Shown: piece by piece, positions 21,871 to 29,394 of the stretch
How the letters are laid out: every line of letters starts with the position of its first letter
How positions within the stretch are numbered: position 1 is the stretch's first letter
DNA from: Pseudomonadales bacterium
Lineage (GTDB): Bacteria > Pseudomonadota > Gammaproteobacteria > Pseudomonadales > Azotimanducaceae
Assembly (NCBI GenBank): GCA_022825925.1
Contig: JAJDVW010000127.1
Coordinates: 1-35,301 of the forward strand
Direction: 5' to 3'
Length of the DNA stretch: 35,301 bases
The notes under the pieces: generated by a model
Database searches by the model: none
What the model was told of the DNA's origin: nothing
The model's input: the letters and a program-made list of their open reading frames with translations, nothing else
Program-made: the position numbers and the translations under genes

Positions 21871-22875
21871 CTACCGCGGATTCACCAGAAACTCCCCGTT
21901 CACGCAGTTCTCCAGCCGCCCCCCGCGCAGGTAGCGCGCCGCGGTCCGCGCCGAGAACGCCCGGATGTCCCTGACGCTCTCCGGCGTGAAGAACGCCGAG
22001 TGCGGCGTGACGACGAGCCGGTGCCGGATCCACTCCTCGTTGCGGTGCCAGGCGGCGATGAGCGGGTCGTTCAGGTTGGCCGGTTCGTCGGGGAGCACGT
22101 CGAGGCCCGCGGCGAGCACCACGTCGTTCTGCATGGCGTCGTGCAGCGCGCCGAGGTCGATGAGCGGACCGCGTGCGGTGTTGATGACGATGATCCCGGG
22201 CTTCGCGGCGGCGAACGCCTTCGCGTCGAGGATGTTGCGGGTCTCGTCGTTGAGCGGGGTGTGGACGCTCACGATGTCGCACTGGCCCATCAGTTCCTCG
22301 AGGCTCTGCGCCTTGCGTACGCCGAGCGCGAGTTCGATGCCGTTCGGCAGGTAGGGGTCGAAGAAGACGACGTCCATGTCGAACGCCTTCGCGCGCAGGG
22401 CCGCGGTCGTGCCGATGCGTCCGAGGCCGACGACGCCGAACGTGCACTCGGAGAGGCGCCGGCCGTAGGGATTGAGCATCGGGCGCCAGTTTTCGACGGG
22501 GTCGGCGCGCAGGCTCTCGTCGTGGAAGGCGATGCTCTTGGTGAGGGTCATCATCAGGGCGATGGCGTGGTCCGCGACCTCGCGGGTGCCGTAGTCCGGG
22601 GTGTTGCAGACCGGGATGCCGGCCTCGCCCCACGCCTTCGGGTCCACGTCGTCGAAGCCGACCGCCGTCTTCACGACGATGCGGCACTTGTGAATGCGCG
22701 GGAGGTACTCGGTCGGCGGCGAGACCCCGACGATGGCGTCGCAGGCGTTCCACTGCTCCTCGGTGACTGCGTCGAAGCCGCGGCAGAACTCGGCCGTGAA
22801 TCCCTCGCCGAGCGCTTCGGTCTCCACTTCGTGGTTGCGGCCGAAGGCCCGTGGCCACAGTACGCGATAGGTCAT
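21871..22875 (-). CDS. D-2-hydroxyacid dehydrogenase, C-terminal-binding-protein-like
   Basis: 334 residues, ATG at 22875. NAD-binding GLGRIG follows FGVVG (about residues 146-155); catalytic Arg is in NTARGPLID, the acidic partner in LPDEPANL, and the His in TPHSAFFTPES, all in the usual order of the D-isomer-specific dehydrogenases. NTPDYGTREVADHAIALMM is the usual start of the NAD domain. It would reduce a 2-oxoacid to the D-2-hydroxyacid or the reverse; specificity is not predictable. It lies last in a minus-strand run NIPSNAP, MmcQ/YjbR, dehydrogenase, 55 bases behind MmcQ/YjbR. The convergent TagD-like gene ends 11 bases away. Confidence 0.9.
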   Translation of the reverse strand: MTYRVLWPRAFGRNHEVETEALGEGFTAEFCRGFDAVTEEQWNACDAIVGVSPPTEYLPRIHKCRIVVKTAVGFDDVDPKAWGEAGIPVCNTPDYGTREVADHAIALMMTLTKSIAFHDESLRADPVENWRPMLNPYGRRLSECTFGVVGLGRIGTTAALRAKAFDMDVVFFDPYLPNGIELALGVRKAQSLEELMGQCDIVSVHTPLNDETRNILDAKAFAAAKPGIIVINTARGPLIDLGALHDAMQNDVVLAAGLDVLPDEPANLNDPLIAAWHRNEEWIRHRLVVTPHSAFFTPESVRDIRAFSARTAARYLRGGRLENCVNGEFLVNPR

Positions 22876-22930
22876 CTCTCCTCCTGGCTTGCGACTTGAC
22901 GGTGGTGGGCGGGTGCGGGCGCCGGGGCGG

Positions 22931-23713
22931 TCACGCCTCCTCGGGCAGCGCCTTCAGCATGCGCTTCAGCGCGAAGTGCCGGTAGCTCTCGAGGACGAGG
23001 CCCCGCACTTCGTCCCAGTCCACCTGCTCTTCGACGTCGAGGTGGATCCAGCCGTTGTGGCCGGTGTATCTCGGAACCGAGTAGCGCCGGTCGAACGTGA
23101 GCAGGGCCTGCCGGTCGCCGCCCACCCAGAACTCCATGTGCATGCGCCCGCCGCGGCGGTGTGCGCCGCAGAATGTCTTCTTGCCGGCCTTGAAGGCGGG
23201 CGTGCCGAACTGCTTCGCCTCGCTTGTCTCGGGGAGCGCCAGGCAGATCTCGCGCAGGGCCGCGAGCCGGGCCTGCGCGTGTGGGGCGAGGAGGGGGTCG
23301 AACTGCTCGTCCGGGATGGTCTCCGTGGGCGGTTCGATGGCGATGGTCTCGCCGACGGCGCGCGCGAGGGAGGCCGGCGCGGCCTTCTCGTAGGCTTCGC
23401 GCACGCGCTTCGCGATCGTGCGCCAGTCGAGCCCCTTGTCGAGTTCCACGCCCAGCCAGCCCCTGGGGCCGACGTAGGGCGGCACGAAGTAGCACTCCGG
23501 CTCGTTCTCGGAATAGAAGCGCTGCGCGCCGTCCGGCGCGTTCAGCCACAGCGCGATGCGGCCGTCGCCGTGGTGGTTGACCGCGTAGGTCGCGAACGTC
23601 TTGCCGCGCACCCGGAAGTCCGGGGAACCGCGCGAGGGCACCTCCTCGCTCTCCGGGAACGACAGGCAGACCTCGCGGACCGCCTCGTTGATGTCCTTGC
23701 GCGCCTTGCCCAT
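22931..23713 (-). CDS. MmcQ/YjbR-like protein with two tandem domains
   Basis: 260 residues, about twice the usual 110-120 of a MmcQ/YjbR protein. Each half repeats the same series: (1) VREVCLSFPESEEVPSRGSP then FRVRGKTFATY, ALWLNAPDG, and GPRGWLGVELDKGLDWRTIA; (2) LREICLALPETSEAKQFGTP then FKAGKKTFCG, MEFWVGGDRQ, and GHNGWIHLDVEEQVDWDEVR. The fold is CyaY-like and DNA binding has been suggested for family members, without a proven function. It lies nine bases after the NIPSNAP gene, same strand. The internal duplication is the notable point; both halves keep the core residues. Confidence 0.87.
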   Translation of the reverse strand: MGKARKDINEAVREVCLSFPESEEVPSRGSPDFRVRGKTFATYAVNHHGDGRIALWLNAPDGAQRFYSENEPECYFVPPYVGPRGWLGVELDKGLDWRTIAKRVREAYEKAAPASLARAVGETIAIEPPTETIPDEQFDPLLAPHAQARLAALREICLALPETSEAKQFGTPAFKAGKKTFCGAHRRGGRMHMEFWVGGDRQALLTFDRRYSVPRYTGHNGWIHLDVEEQVDWDEVRGLVLESYRHFALKRMLKALPEEA

Positions 23714-23722
23714 GTTCGGGGG

Positions 23723-24043
23723 CTACTGGGCGACGGACTTCGGCGTCGGCACGATGCGCTGGACGTTGATCCCGTCGCGGTCGATCAGTTCTCCCACACG
23801 CGGGCCGGTCTCGTTGGTCCACTCGTCGCTGGCGTAGACGGCCTCGTACAGGCGCTCCCGCTCGGCCTCGGACGCGAAGCGGCGGATCCAGACGTATACC
23901 GAGTCGTCCTCCTCTCCGCGGAAGCTCGCGGTGATGACCATGCCCCGCGCGACCTGGAACGGGATGATCGTCCCTTCCATGAAGTCGACCCACTCGTCCA
24001 TCTTGCCGGGGAATATCTTGTACTGGCGCAACTCGTAGAACAT
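23723..24043 (-). CDS. NIPSNAP family protein
   Basis: 106 residues from ATG at 24043. The start MFYELRQYKIFPGKMDEWVD is the classic NIPSNAP opening, followed by VWIRRFASEAERERLYEAVY, a ferredoxin-like dimeric alpha-beta barrel fold of about 100 residues. An in-frame extension to 24250 runs antisense into the next gene and is not supported. Function of bacterial NIPSNAP proteins is not known; they often stand beside enzymes of hydroxyacid or aromatic turnover, and here a D-2-hydroxyacid dehydrogenase lies two genes on. Its start codon overlaps the possible ATG of the divergent beta-propeller gene (shared CATG at 24041-24044). Confidence 0.88.
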   Translation of the reverse strand: MFYELRQYKIFPGKMDEWVDFMEGTIIPFQVARGMVITASFRGEEDDSVYVWIRRFASEAERERLYEAVYASDEWTNETGPRVGELIDRDGINVQRIVPTPKSVAQ

Positions 24044-24074
24044 GCTTGGGTTTTCCGTCCTGTGCGTGTCGAAC

Positions 24075-25151
24075 GTGAATGTTCCAACGAAACTCTTGCG
24101 CAAGTCCATCGCCGCGCTTGGCGCGGGGGGCGTACTCGCGATGGTGACCTCCATGGCCAATGCCGATTCCGACACCGCCGTCCGCGTGGAACGGCTCCTC
24201 GACGCCCCGATCGTCGACGCGTCCACGCACCCGAGCATCGGGAAGAACATCCAGGGTCCGTCGCTGATCCGGGTGCCGGACTGGGTCGAGGACCCGCTCG
24301 GCGCCTACTACCTCTACTTCGCCGACCACAAGGGCAGCTACATCCGCCTGGCGTACGCCGACAGCCTGACCGGGCCGTGGACCGTGCATCCGCCCGGCAG
24401 CCTGCAGCTCGCGGAGTCGCTGTTCCCGACGGAGCGCCCCGAGGTGCCGCCGGAACTCCTGGCGCGGGTCGAGGAGCGGCTGAAGGGGAGCAACCTGGGC
24501 CACGACGCGCTCCACGAGATGACGACGGTGCACATCGCGTCGCCGGACGTGCACGTGGACGATGCGGCGCGCAGGATCGTCATGTACTTCCACGGGCTGG
24601 AAGGACCGGGCCACCAGGTGACCCGCGTCGCGACCTCCACCGACGGCATCCGCTTCGAGGCGCGGCCCGAGGTCCTCGGCAGGACCTACCTGCGCGCCTT
24701 CCGCCACGACGGCATGACCTACGCCATGGCCATGCCGGGCCAGTTCTACCGGTCCGCCGACGGTCTTGCCGGGTTCGAGGAAGGGCCGCTCCTCTTCAAT
24801 CCCGACATGCGCCACGCCGCCCTGCTCAAGCGGGGCGACACGCTGTATGTCTTCTGGACGCAGGTCGGCCAGGCGCCGGAGCGCATCCTGCTCAGCACGA
24901 TCGACGTGTCCGGGGACTGGATGTCGTGGCGGGAGACGGCGCCGGTGGAAGTGCTGCGTCCGGAGCGCGACTGGGAAGGGGCGGACGCGCCGCTCCTGCC
25001 GTCGGTCCGCAGCACGGCCTACGGCCATGTCAACCAGTTGCGCGATCCGGCTGTGCATGTCGAGGACGGACGCGTGTTCCTGCTGTACGCGGTCGCTGGC
25101 GAGAGCGGCATCGGGCTGGCGGAGGTGTTCCTGCCGGCCGGGGTGGAGTAG
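24075..25151 (+). CDS. Secreted five-bladed beta-propeller protein (GH43-like fold, function unknown)
   Basis: 358 residues from GTG at 24075; this start gives a standard signal peptide (NVPTKLLRKSIAALGAGGVL and on to ANA|D). An ATG at 24042 adds 11 residues and overlaps the start of the divergent gene. The mature part has repeating strands with aromatic and Gly-rich turns: SLIRVPDWVEDPLGAYYLYF, YIRLAYADSLTGPWTVHPPG, RRIVMYFHGLEGPG, VTRVATSTDGIRFE, MPGQFYRSADGLAGFEEGPL, LYVFWTQVGQAPERILLSTI and a final RDPAVHVEDGRVFLLYAVAG. Such series (look, compare with a start of strand, DG-turn) are typical for glycoside hydrolase-like five-bladed propellers. Catalytic acids cannot be assigned, so enzyme activity is not claimed. 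Periplasmic or exported. Confidence 0.68.
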   Translation: MNVPTKLLRKSIAALGAGGVLAMVTSMANADSDTAVRVERLLDAPIVDASTHPSIGKNIQGPSLIRVPDWVEDPLGAYYLYFADHKGSYIRLAYADSLTGPWTVHPPGSLQLAESLFPTERPEVPPELLARVEERLKGSNLGHDALHEMTTVHIASPDVHVDDAARRIVMYFHGLEGPGHQVTRVATSTDGIRFEARPEVLGRTYLRAFRHDGMTYAMAMPGQFYRSADGLAGFEEGPLLFNPDMRHAALLKRGDTLYVFWTQVGQAPERILLSTIDVSGDWMSWRETAPVEVLRPERDWEGADAPLLPSVRSTAYGHVNQLRDPAVHVEDGRVFLLYAVAGESGIGLAEVFLPAGVE

Positions 25152-25238
25152 ACGGTCGGCCCGCGGCGCTTCTCGCTTGTGCCGGATTCGTGCACGACGC
25201 CGAGACGGGACGCCGCGAGCGCGTCCCCAAGTGGTCCC

Positions 25239-26813
25239 CTACATGCGCCCGATCGCGGGGTATCCGGCGGCCTCCCAAGCGCGGCGCTCCGGCCCGTTGA
25301 AGTCCCGGGCGACCTCCTGCCGGGCGCCGAGGAGCATGGTGTTCCGTTCGGGACCGTACTCCGGCCAATGACCTGCGCCGGGTCCGTTCGGTTCGCCGGT
25401 GCGCGCGAAGTTGAGCCAGGCGTCCTGGCAGAAGGCCGCCAGGGCGTCGGCGTCGGGCCCTTCGCCGTGTTGCGCGCGGGAGTTCGTCGCGTCGATGGTG
25501 CCGAACACGAAACCCGAATCGAGGCCGTGGTACGCGCCGAATGCCCCGTCGCGCCAGGGCGACTCCCAGGTGAACACGTAGTGGAAGACGCGTCCGGGGT
25601 GCGGCGTCTGTGCTTCCGCCGCCATTACGCCCTGCATCCAGAAGTTCCGGTCCCCCTCCAGGACCAGGTACAGGTCGCCCGGGTCGACGGACAGGCCCTT
25701 GGCGGTCCGTGCGTCCCGGTAGGCCTCCGCCAGGGCCTCGATGTCCGGGGTGAGGTCCCGCCCCTCGATGCGTCCGTACTCGGCGGTGGCCGCGGCCACC
25801 ACCGTGGCGTGGTCCATGTCCTCGAGACCTTCGAAGGTCTCCCCGTAGGGCTTGTACTCGTCCAGCGTCGAGCCCACCAGGAGGTCGACCCCGGCGGCGG
25901 AACCGCCCCGGACGGCGTCGATGGGCGGCCCCGGAATCACCCTTCCGTCGACGATCGGCTCGAAGGGCGTGAGGCCGAGTTCCGGGTTGGCGGTCGCGGG
26001 ATTGGACATGCGCGCCTCGACCTCGAGCAGGCGCTCGACGGGCAGGGCGCGAACGGCCGCCGGGTCCTCCGGCGAGACGCCCGCCGACTCGAGCGCGAAC
26101 GCCGCGATGCGGTCGGCGAGGTCCGCCGGCTGTACGGTCTGGCAGGCGCCGCTCTGCAGGATGCCGCGGTGCAGGAGCCCGTTCGCGGCCGGCATGCCGA
26201 GCAGCATGCCGATGCTGATGGCGCCGGCGGACTGGCCGAAGACGGTGACGTTGCCGGGGTCGCCGCCGAAGCGGGCGATGTTGTCGCGCACCCACTCAAG
26301 GGCGGCGACCTGGTCGAGCAGTCCCTCGTTGCCGGTCGCGGGAATCGCGCCGCCGGTGATGCCTTCGAGCCGCAGGAACCCGAAAGTGGCCATCCGGTAG
26401 TTCAGGCTCACGACGACGACGTCCCCGCGCGCCACGAGGAAGCGGGGGTCGTTCAGGGGCATCGTCCCCGCGCCCATGACGAAGCCGCCGCCGTGTATCC
26501 ACACCATCACGGGGCGGCGCGCATCGTCGAGGCCGGGCGTGCACACGTTGAGATGGAGGCAGTCCTCGCTGCGGTCCCCGTCGACGCGCTCGAGATGCGC
26601 GGCCGTCGAGATGACGATGGGGTTCTGGGGACAGGCGGGTCCGAAAGCCGTGGCGTCGCGCACCTCGCGCCACGGCGTGGCCGGCTGCGGCGGCAGCCAG
26701 CGCAGCTCGCCCACGGGAGGGGCCGCGTACGGGATGCCGCGGAAGAAGTGCAGGCCGTCTTCCCGTACGCCGGCGACGGGACCGTGGGTGGTCTCGACGA
26801 CGGGACGGTTCAT
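25239..26813 (-). CDS. Type B carboxylesterase / lipase
   Basis: 524 residues, ATG at 26813; a longer in-frame reading to 27017 is arginine-rich and not protein-like. The alpha/beta-hydrolase is seen from the start VETTHGPVAGVREDGLHFFR-type opening, EDCLHLNVCTPG (83-94), the oxyanion-hole HGGGF (107-111), nucleophile elbow GQSAGA (193-198, Ser195), an acid in GSTLDEYKPYG and His in GAYHGLDSGFVFG. It hydrolyses carboxylic esters of small molecules or xenobiotics. No signal peptide with this start, so probably cytoplasmic, while many homologues are secreted. Its ATG overlaps the stop of a small aminotransferase remnant (ATGA), from whose translation it could be coupled. Convergent with the beta-propeller gene. 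Confidence 0.92.
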   Translation of the reverse strand: MNRPVVETTHGPVAGVREDGLHFFRGIPYAAPPVGELRWLPPQPATPWREVRDATAFGPACPQNPIVISTAAHLERVDGDRSEDCLHLNVCTPGLDDARRPVMVWIHGGGFVMGAGTMPLNDPRFLVARGDVVVVSLNYRMATFGFLRLEGITGGAIPATGNEGLLDQVAALEWVRDNIARFGGDPGNVTVFGQSAGAISIGMLLGMPAANGLLHRGILQSGACQTVQPADLADRIAAFALESAGVSPEDPAAVRALPVERLLEVEARMSNPATANPELGLTPFEPIVDGRVIPGPPIDAVRGGSAAGVDLLVGSTLDEYKPYGETFEGLEDMDHATVVAAATAEYGRIEGRDLTPDIEALAEAYRDARTAKGLSVDPGDLYLVLEGDRNFWMQGVMAAEAQTPHPGRVFHYVFTWESPWRDGAFGAYHGLDSGFVFGTIDATNSRAQHGEGPDADALAAFCQDAWLNFARTGEPNGPGAGHWPEYGPERNTMLLGARQEVARDFNGPERRAWEAAGYPAIGRM

Positions 26814-26980
26814 GGCGAAGTCCCCTGCGCGACGGCCGCCTGCGGGGTCGACACGTCCTGGTCGCGGCGCAGCTCGGACAGCGGGTGCACGAGGTGGTCG
26901 CGGTCGAGGTCCGCGACGCTTGCGGACGCGGCGTCCCGCGGGACGGCCGCGGCAGGTGTATCGGCTTGGGCATGGGCCAT
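26810..26980 (-). pseudogene. Remnant: N-terminus of a class III aminotransferase
   Basis: A 56-residue reading from ATG at 26980. LDRDHLVHPLSEL (about residues 25-37) is the typical opening of aspartate-aminotransferase-family class III enzymes (D..H..HP...), after which the frame goes out into DQDVSTPQAAVAQGTSP and stops in the first codon of the carboxylesterase. The PLP-binding core is absent from the whole window at this place. I take it as the front end of a gene that was replaced or deleted. It might still be translated and serve as a leader for the esterase. It is not derived from the aminotransferase at 31883-33256, whose start is unlike it. Confidence 0.5.
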
Positions 26981-27049
26981 GATGGACGCGCCTGTCTGGC
27001 GAACGATCGGATGGCATGGTAGCCGAGTGGCGGCGGCGCGGGCGGCGAG

Positions 27050-27241
27050 GTGTCGGGCAAGGAGACGGACAACGGTCTGAGCATGGACCGGCAAGCCATG
27101 CTCGAGCTGGGTGTTGGTTCTGCCAGGCTGCGCATGTGCATCATCAACCACACGACGACCTGGGAGGATGTGCGGCGTACGCTGGATACGGTGGTGCGGT
27201 TCGGCGAAGAGGCGTTGAGCCAAGTCGTCGCGGAGCCCTGA
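27050..27241 (+). pseudogene. Remnant: C-terminus of a PLP-dependent decarboxylase
   Basis: A 63-residue open frame from GTG at 27050. LRMCIINHTTTWEDVRRTLD then TVVRFGEEAL looks like the end of group II pyridoxal-dependent decarboxylases (the LRxCxxNxxTTxEDV pattern with its last helix), and then stops. The preceding 18 residues have no match to the family, and the PLP lysine region is missing. So only the tail of a former decarboxylase gene remains, cut at about 27100. With the aminotransferase remnant on the other strand, 70 bases away, it suggests that a deletion or insertion brought two broken PLP-enzyme genes side by side. Confidence 0.5.
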
Positions 27242-27262
27242 CGCGGCCCCGTCACGTCCGCG

Positions 27263-27292
27263 TTGCGCGTACTGAACGGGGAACGCTACGAT
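27263..27292 (+). promoter_or_regulatory. Candidate promoter of PhyH gene 2
   Basis: TTGCGC (27263-27268), 18 bases, TACGAT (27287-27292). Fair match to the sigma-70 consensus in a GC-rich gap; predicted start of the transcript is near 27299. Confidence 0.4.
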
Positions 27293-27297
27293 GCCCG

Positions 27298-27313
27298 CCT
27301 CCACCCGCGGAGG
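27298..27313 (+). promoter_or_regulatory. Hairpin that can cover the ribosome-binding site of PhyH gene 2
   Basis: CCTCC (27298-27302), loop ACCCGC, GGAGG (27309-27313). The GGAGG arm is the Shine-Dalgarno sequence at a spacing of seven bases from the ATG at 27321. A second overlapping GGAGG (27312-27316) is partly outside the stem. Such a stem in the first bases of the message could lower or gate translation. Confidence 0.35.
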
Positions 27314-27320
27314 AGGCTGA

Positions 27321-28298
27321 ATGGCGGCCTACGGTTCGGATTCCGGAAACGGCACGCCCGATCCCCTCGCGGCGATCTGGGAAGAGGTCCGCGCGCTCGG
27401 ACTGACGTCCCACGTGGCCGACCTCGACGCCCACGGATTCACGGTGATACCGCCGGAGCTGGCCACGCCGAACGGCCTCGCCGACCGGCTGCGGGAAGCG
27501 GTGCTCGACGTGGCGGAGGCCCGCAACGGGGTACGCCCCGACGTGGCCACGGGGGGTACCCACGCCGGCTACCGGAAGCGCTTCGCGAAGGAAGGGGGCG
27601 ACTCTCCGTTCGGCGAACTGTTGCAGTCGCTGATCCTGGAGGGACCGGTCTTCGAGGAGGCGCTGATGAACCCGGCGCTCCTGGCGATCACCACGTATCT
27701 CTGCGGCTACGGCGTCGTCCTGTCGAGCATGGGCTGCTTTCTGAAGGGGCCCAACGAGACGCCCGTGGACCTGCACTGCGATACGTTGCTGCCCTCGCCG
27801 TACCCGCACGAGGCGCTCATCTGCAATGCGACGTACCTGCTCACGGACTTCGACCTGGAGAACGGCGCCACGGCGTTCGTGCCGGGCAGTCACAAGTGGT
27901 GCCGGGCACCGCGCGGCGAGGAAGGACTGGTCCTGCGGAACCCGCAGGCCGTCGCCGTCGAGGCGCCGGCGGGATCGCTCCTCGTATGGCACGGCAACAC
28001 GTGGCACGGCGCCTTCCCGCGGACCGCGACCGGGTTGCGCATGAGCATGCCGGTGCTCATGGCGCGTCCGTTCATGCGCACCGAGGAGGACCTCGCCGAC
28101 CAGGTTCCCGAGGAGACGCTGCGACGCAACCCGCCACGCTTCGCCGTACTGGTCCAGCAGGGCATCGTGTACGGATATCGGGGCCACACCGACGCGAACC
28201 GCCGCGGCCGCCGCGCGGCGAAGTACCTCGGGGCCTACCAGGAGGACTGCGGCGGCCTGCTGTCGCTCGACCCGCTGCGCATGCACCTCTACGGATGA
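27321..28298 (+). CDS. Phytanoyl-CoA dioxygenase (PhyH) family protein, second copy
   Basis: 325 residues, ATG at 27321 with GGAGGAGG upstream. Fe(II)/2-oxoglutarate oxygenase: His152 and Asp154 in LHCDTLLP, distal His229 in GNTWHGAFPR, Arg near 239 for 2-oxoglutarate, with the normal strand ENGATAFVPGSHKW (180-193). The protein is only distantly similar to the PhyH protein at 5306-6211 and is thus a separate subfamily, not a recent duplicate. The C-terminal 60 residues (RFAVLVQQGIVYGYRGHTDA and on) form an extension. Cytoplasmic. It stands alone on the plus strand, convergent with the AbiEii-like pair. Substrate not predictable. Confidence 0.9.
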   Translation: MAAYGSDSGNGTPDPLAAIWEEVRALGLTSHVADLDAHGFTVIPPELATPNGLADRLREAVLDVAEARNGVRPDVATGGTHAGYRKRFAKEGGDSPFGELLQSLILEGPVFEEALMNPALLAITTYLCGYGVVLSSMGCFLKGPNETPVDLHCDTLLPSPYPHEALICNATYLLTDFDLENGATAFVPGSHKWCRAPRGEEGLVLRNPQAVAVEAPAGSLLVWHGNTWHGAFPRTATGLRMSMPVLMARPFMRTEEDLADQVPEETLRRNPPRFAVLVQQGIVYGYRGHTDANRRGRRAAKYLGAYQEDCGGLLSLDPLRMHLYG

Positions 28299-28319
28299 CG
28301 CAGAGGTCGTGAGCGCGCG

Positions 28320-28670
28320 TCAGCCGGGGCCGGGCTTGTCGTCCCTTCGGAACGGCCAGGGCAGGGGAACCGTGCCCTGCGCACCCGGTAGCCGCCGCGC
28401 GGGTAGCGCCGGCGCCGGGCCTCCGCACAGCACCGCGTGCCAGTAGGCCCAGGAGCGAGCGTCGAACACGCCCGGGCAAGCGCATCGCAATGCCTCCCGG
28501 AGGGTCTCGTCGTCGAAGTGGCGACGCATCGTGACGACGTCGTCCACGTCGCCGAAGGTCATCACGTGGTTCAGAAAGAACACGGTGTCGCGCAGGGTCT
28601 CCTCCGGCGGCTTGAACCAGACCACCCGCCGGGCGACGGCGCGGAGTTCCGCGTTGGGATCCGCGGCCAC
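28320..28670 (-). CDS. Small partner protein of the AbiEii-like nucleotidyltransferase
   Basis: 116 residues, GTG at 28670 overlapping the stop of the upstream gene (TAGTG), which ties its translation to that gene. Recognisable stretches are ARRVVWFKPPEETLRDTVFF, NHVMTFGDVDDVVTMRRHF and GVFDARSWAYWHAVL; I know this arrangement from small proteins that accompany nucleotidyltransferases of the AbiEii type in many bacteria, but I cannot name a domain. The C-terminal tail is Pro/Arg-rich. By position it is a candidate antitoxin or partner of a toxin-antitoxin-like pair. It lacks the winged-helix of AbiEi antitoxins. Soluble, no signal peptide. Confidence 0.72.
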   Translation of the reverse strand: MAADPNAELRAVARRVVWFKPPEETLRDTVFFLNHVMTFGDVDDVVTMRRHFDDETLREALRCACPGVFDARSWAYWHAVLCGGPAPALPARRLPGAQGTVPLPWPFRRDDKPGPG

Positions 28671-29329
28671 TACGGTCGCCTCAGCCAGGGCCGCGGGTCG
28701 AACGTCGGCAGGCGCTTCAGGTCCACCGCCGCGACCCCTGCCGCGAGTCGATCGCGGACGGTCTTCGGCACGGTGTCCAGGTCGCCTTCCGCGTAGTAGG
28801 TGAGCGCCTTGAGGCTCAGCAGCGGATTGAAGCCGCTTCCGTACACCGCGCCGGCGGCTCCGAGCGCGTCCTCCAGCGTGATGCCCGCGCGGAGCAGGGC
28901 GTCGATGTCGAGGTAGTCCTTGGCATCCGCCCGGGCCTGCACGGTCGCCACCTTGGTTGCGGCCAGGTCGAGCAGGGAAGCCACGAAGATACCGGGCCCT
29001 TCCGCGCGCTCCGGCTCGCCCACGGAACACAGGTCGAGCCCGCCGAAGTACGAGACGTGCACCTCGCCCTGGCAGTCCACGACACACGTCAGGGTGTTCT
29101 CGGATTGTTGCAGCGTTCTGCCGCCCTCCAGGTAGTCGATGCGCGTCTTGATGTCGTCCGGGGCGAATGACTCCCGCGAGAAGAAATCGAAGTCGAGGGA
29201 CTCCCGGTGCCCCAGCCGGAGCGCGAGCGCCGTACCCCGGTAAAGCACGAAGTCGGGCGGGGTGGCGCCGAGCGCGTTCCACAGACGCCTCTGCGGTCCC
29301 GGAAGCATGCCCAGATTGAAGGTGGTCAA
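28670..29329 (-). CDS. AbiEii-like nucleotidyltransferase (toxin-antitoxin type)
   Basis: 219 residues, ATG at 29329. DNA polymerase-beta-like fold of the AbiEii/AbiGii group: VLYRGTALALRLGHRESLDF then DFF (29-50), with Gly32-Thr33 and the metal-binding Asp46-x-Asp48; later LLDLAATKVATVQARADAKD and YLDIDALL, the conserved K...R..KD..D helix. In known pairs such enzymes are the toxin of type IV modules and act on tRNA or other targets with nucleotides; that is family knowledge. The downstream 116-residue protein overlaps by one base (TAGTG). The order enzyme first, partner second is opposite to AbiEi-AbiEii. It lies 65 bases after the GH3 gene on the same strand. Nearby positions 1903-2058 carry a broken gene of the same family. 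Confidence 0.83.
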   Translation of the reverse strand: MTTFNLGMLPGPQRRLWNALGATPPDFVLYRGTALALRLGHRESLDFDFFSRESFAPDDIKTRIDYLEGGRTLQQSENTLTCVVDCQGEVHVSYFGGLDLCSVGEPERAEGPGIFVASLLDLAATKVATVQARADAKDYLDIDALLRAGITLEDALGAAGAVYGSGFNPLLSLKALTYYAEGDLDTVPKTVRDRLAAGVAAVDLKRLPTFDPRPWLRRP

Positions 29330-29394
29330 GTTGCCGTGCGCCGGCCCTGAAAGAGGGCATTTTACCGCCGATCCCGGCTGTCGCGTCGCCTGGG

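Noticed and set aside
22872..25058. Long minus-strand and plus-strand frames across the MmcQ/YjbR, NIPSNAP and beta-propeller genes
   Set aside because: They cross several real genes in wrong frames and have no signal of a protein family.
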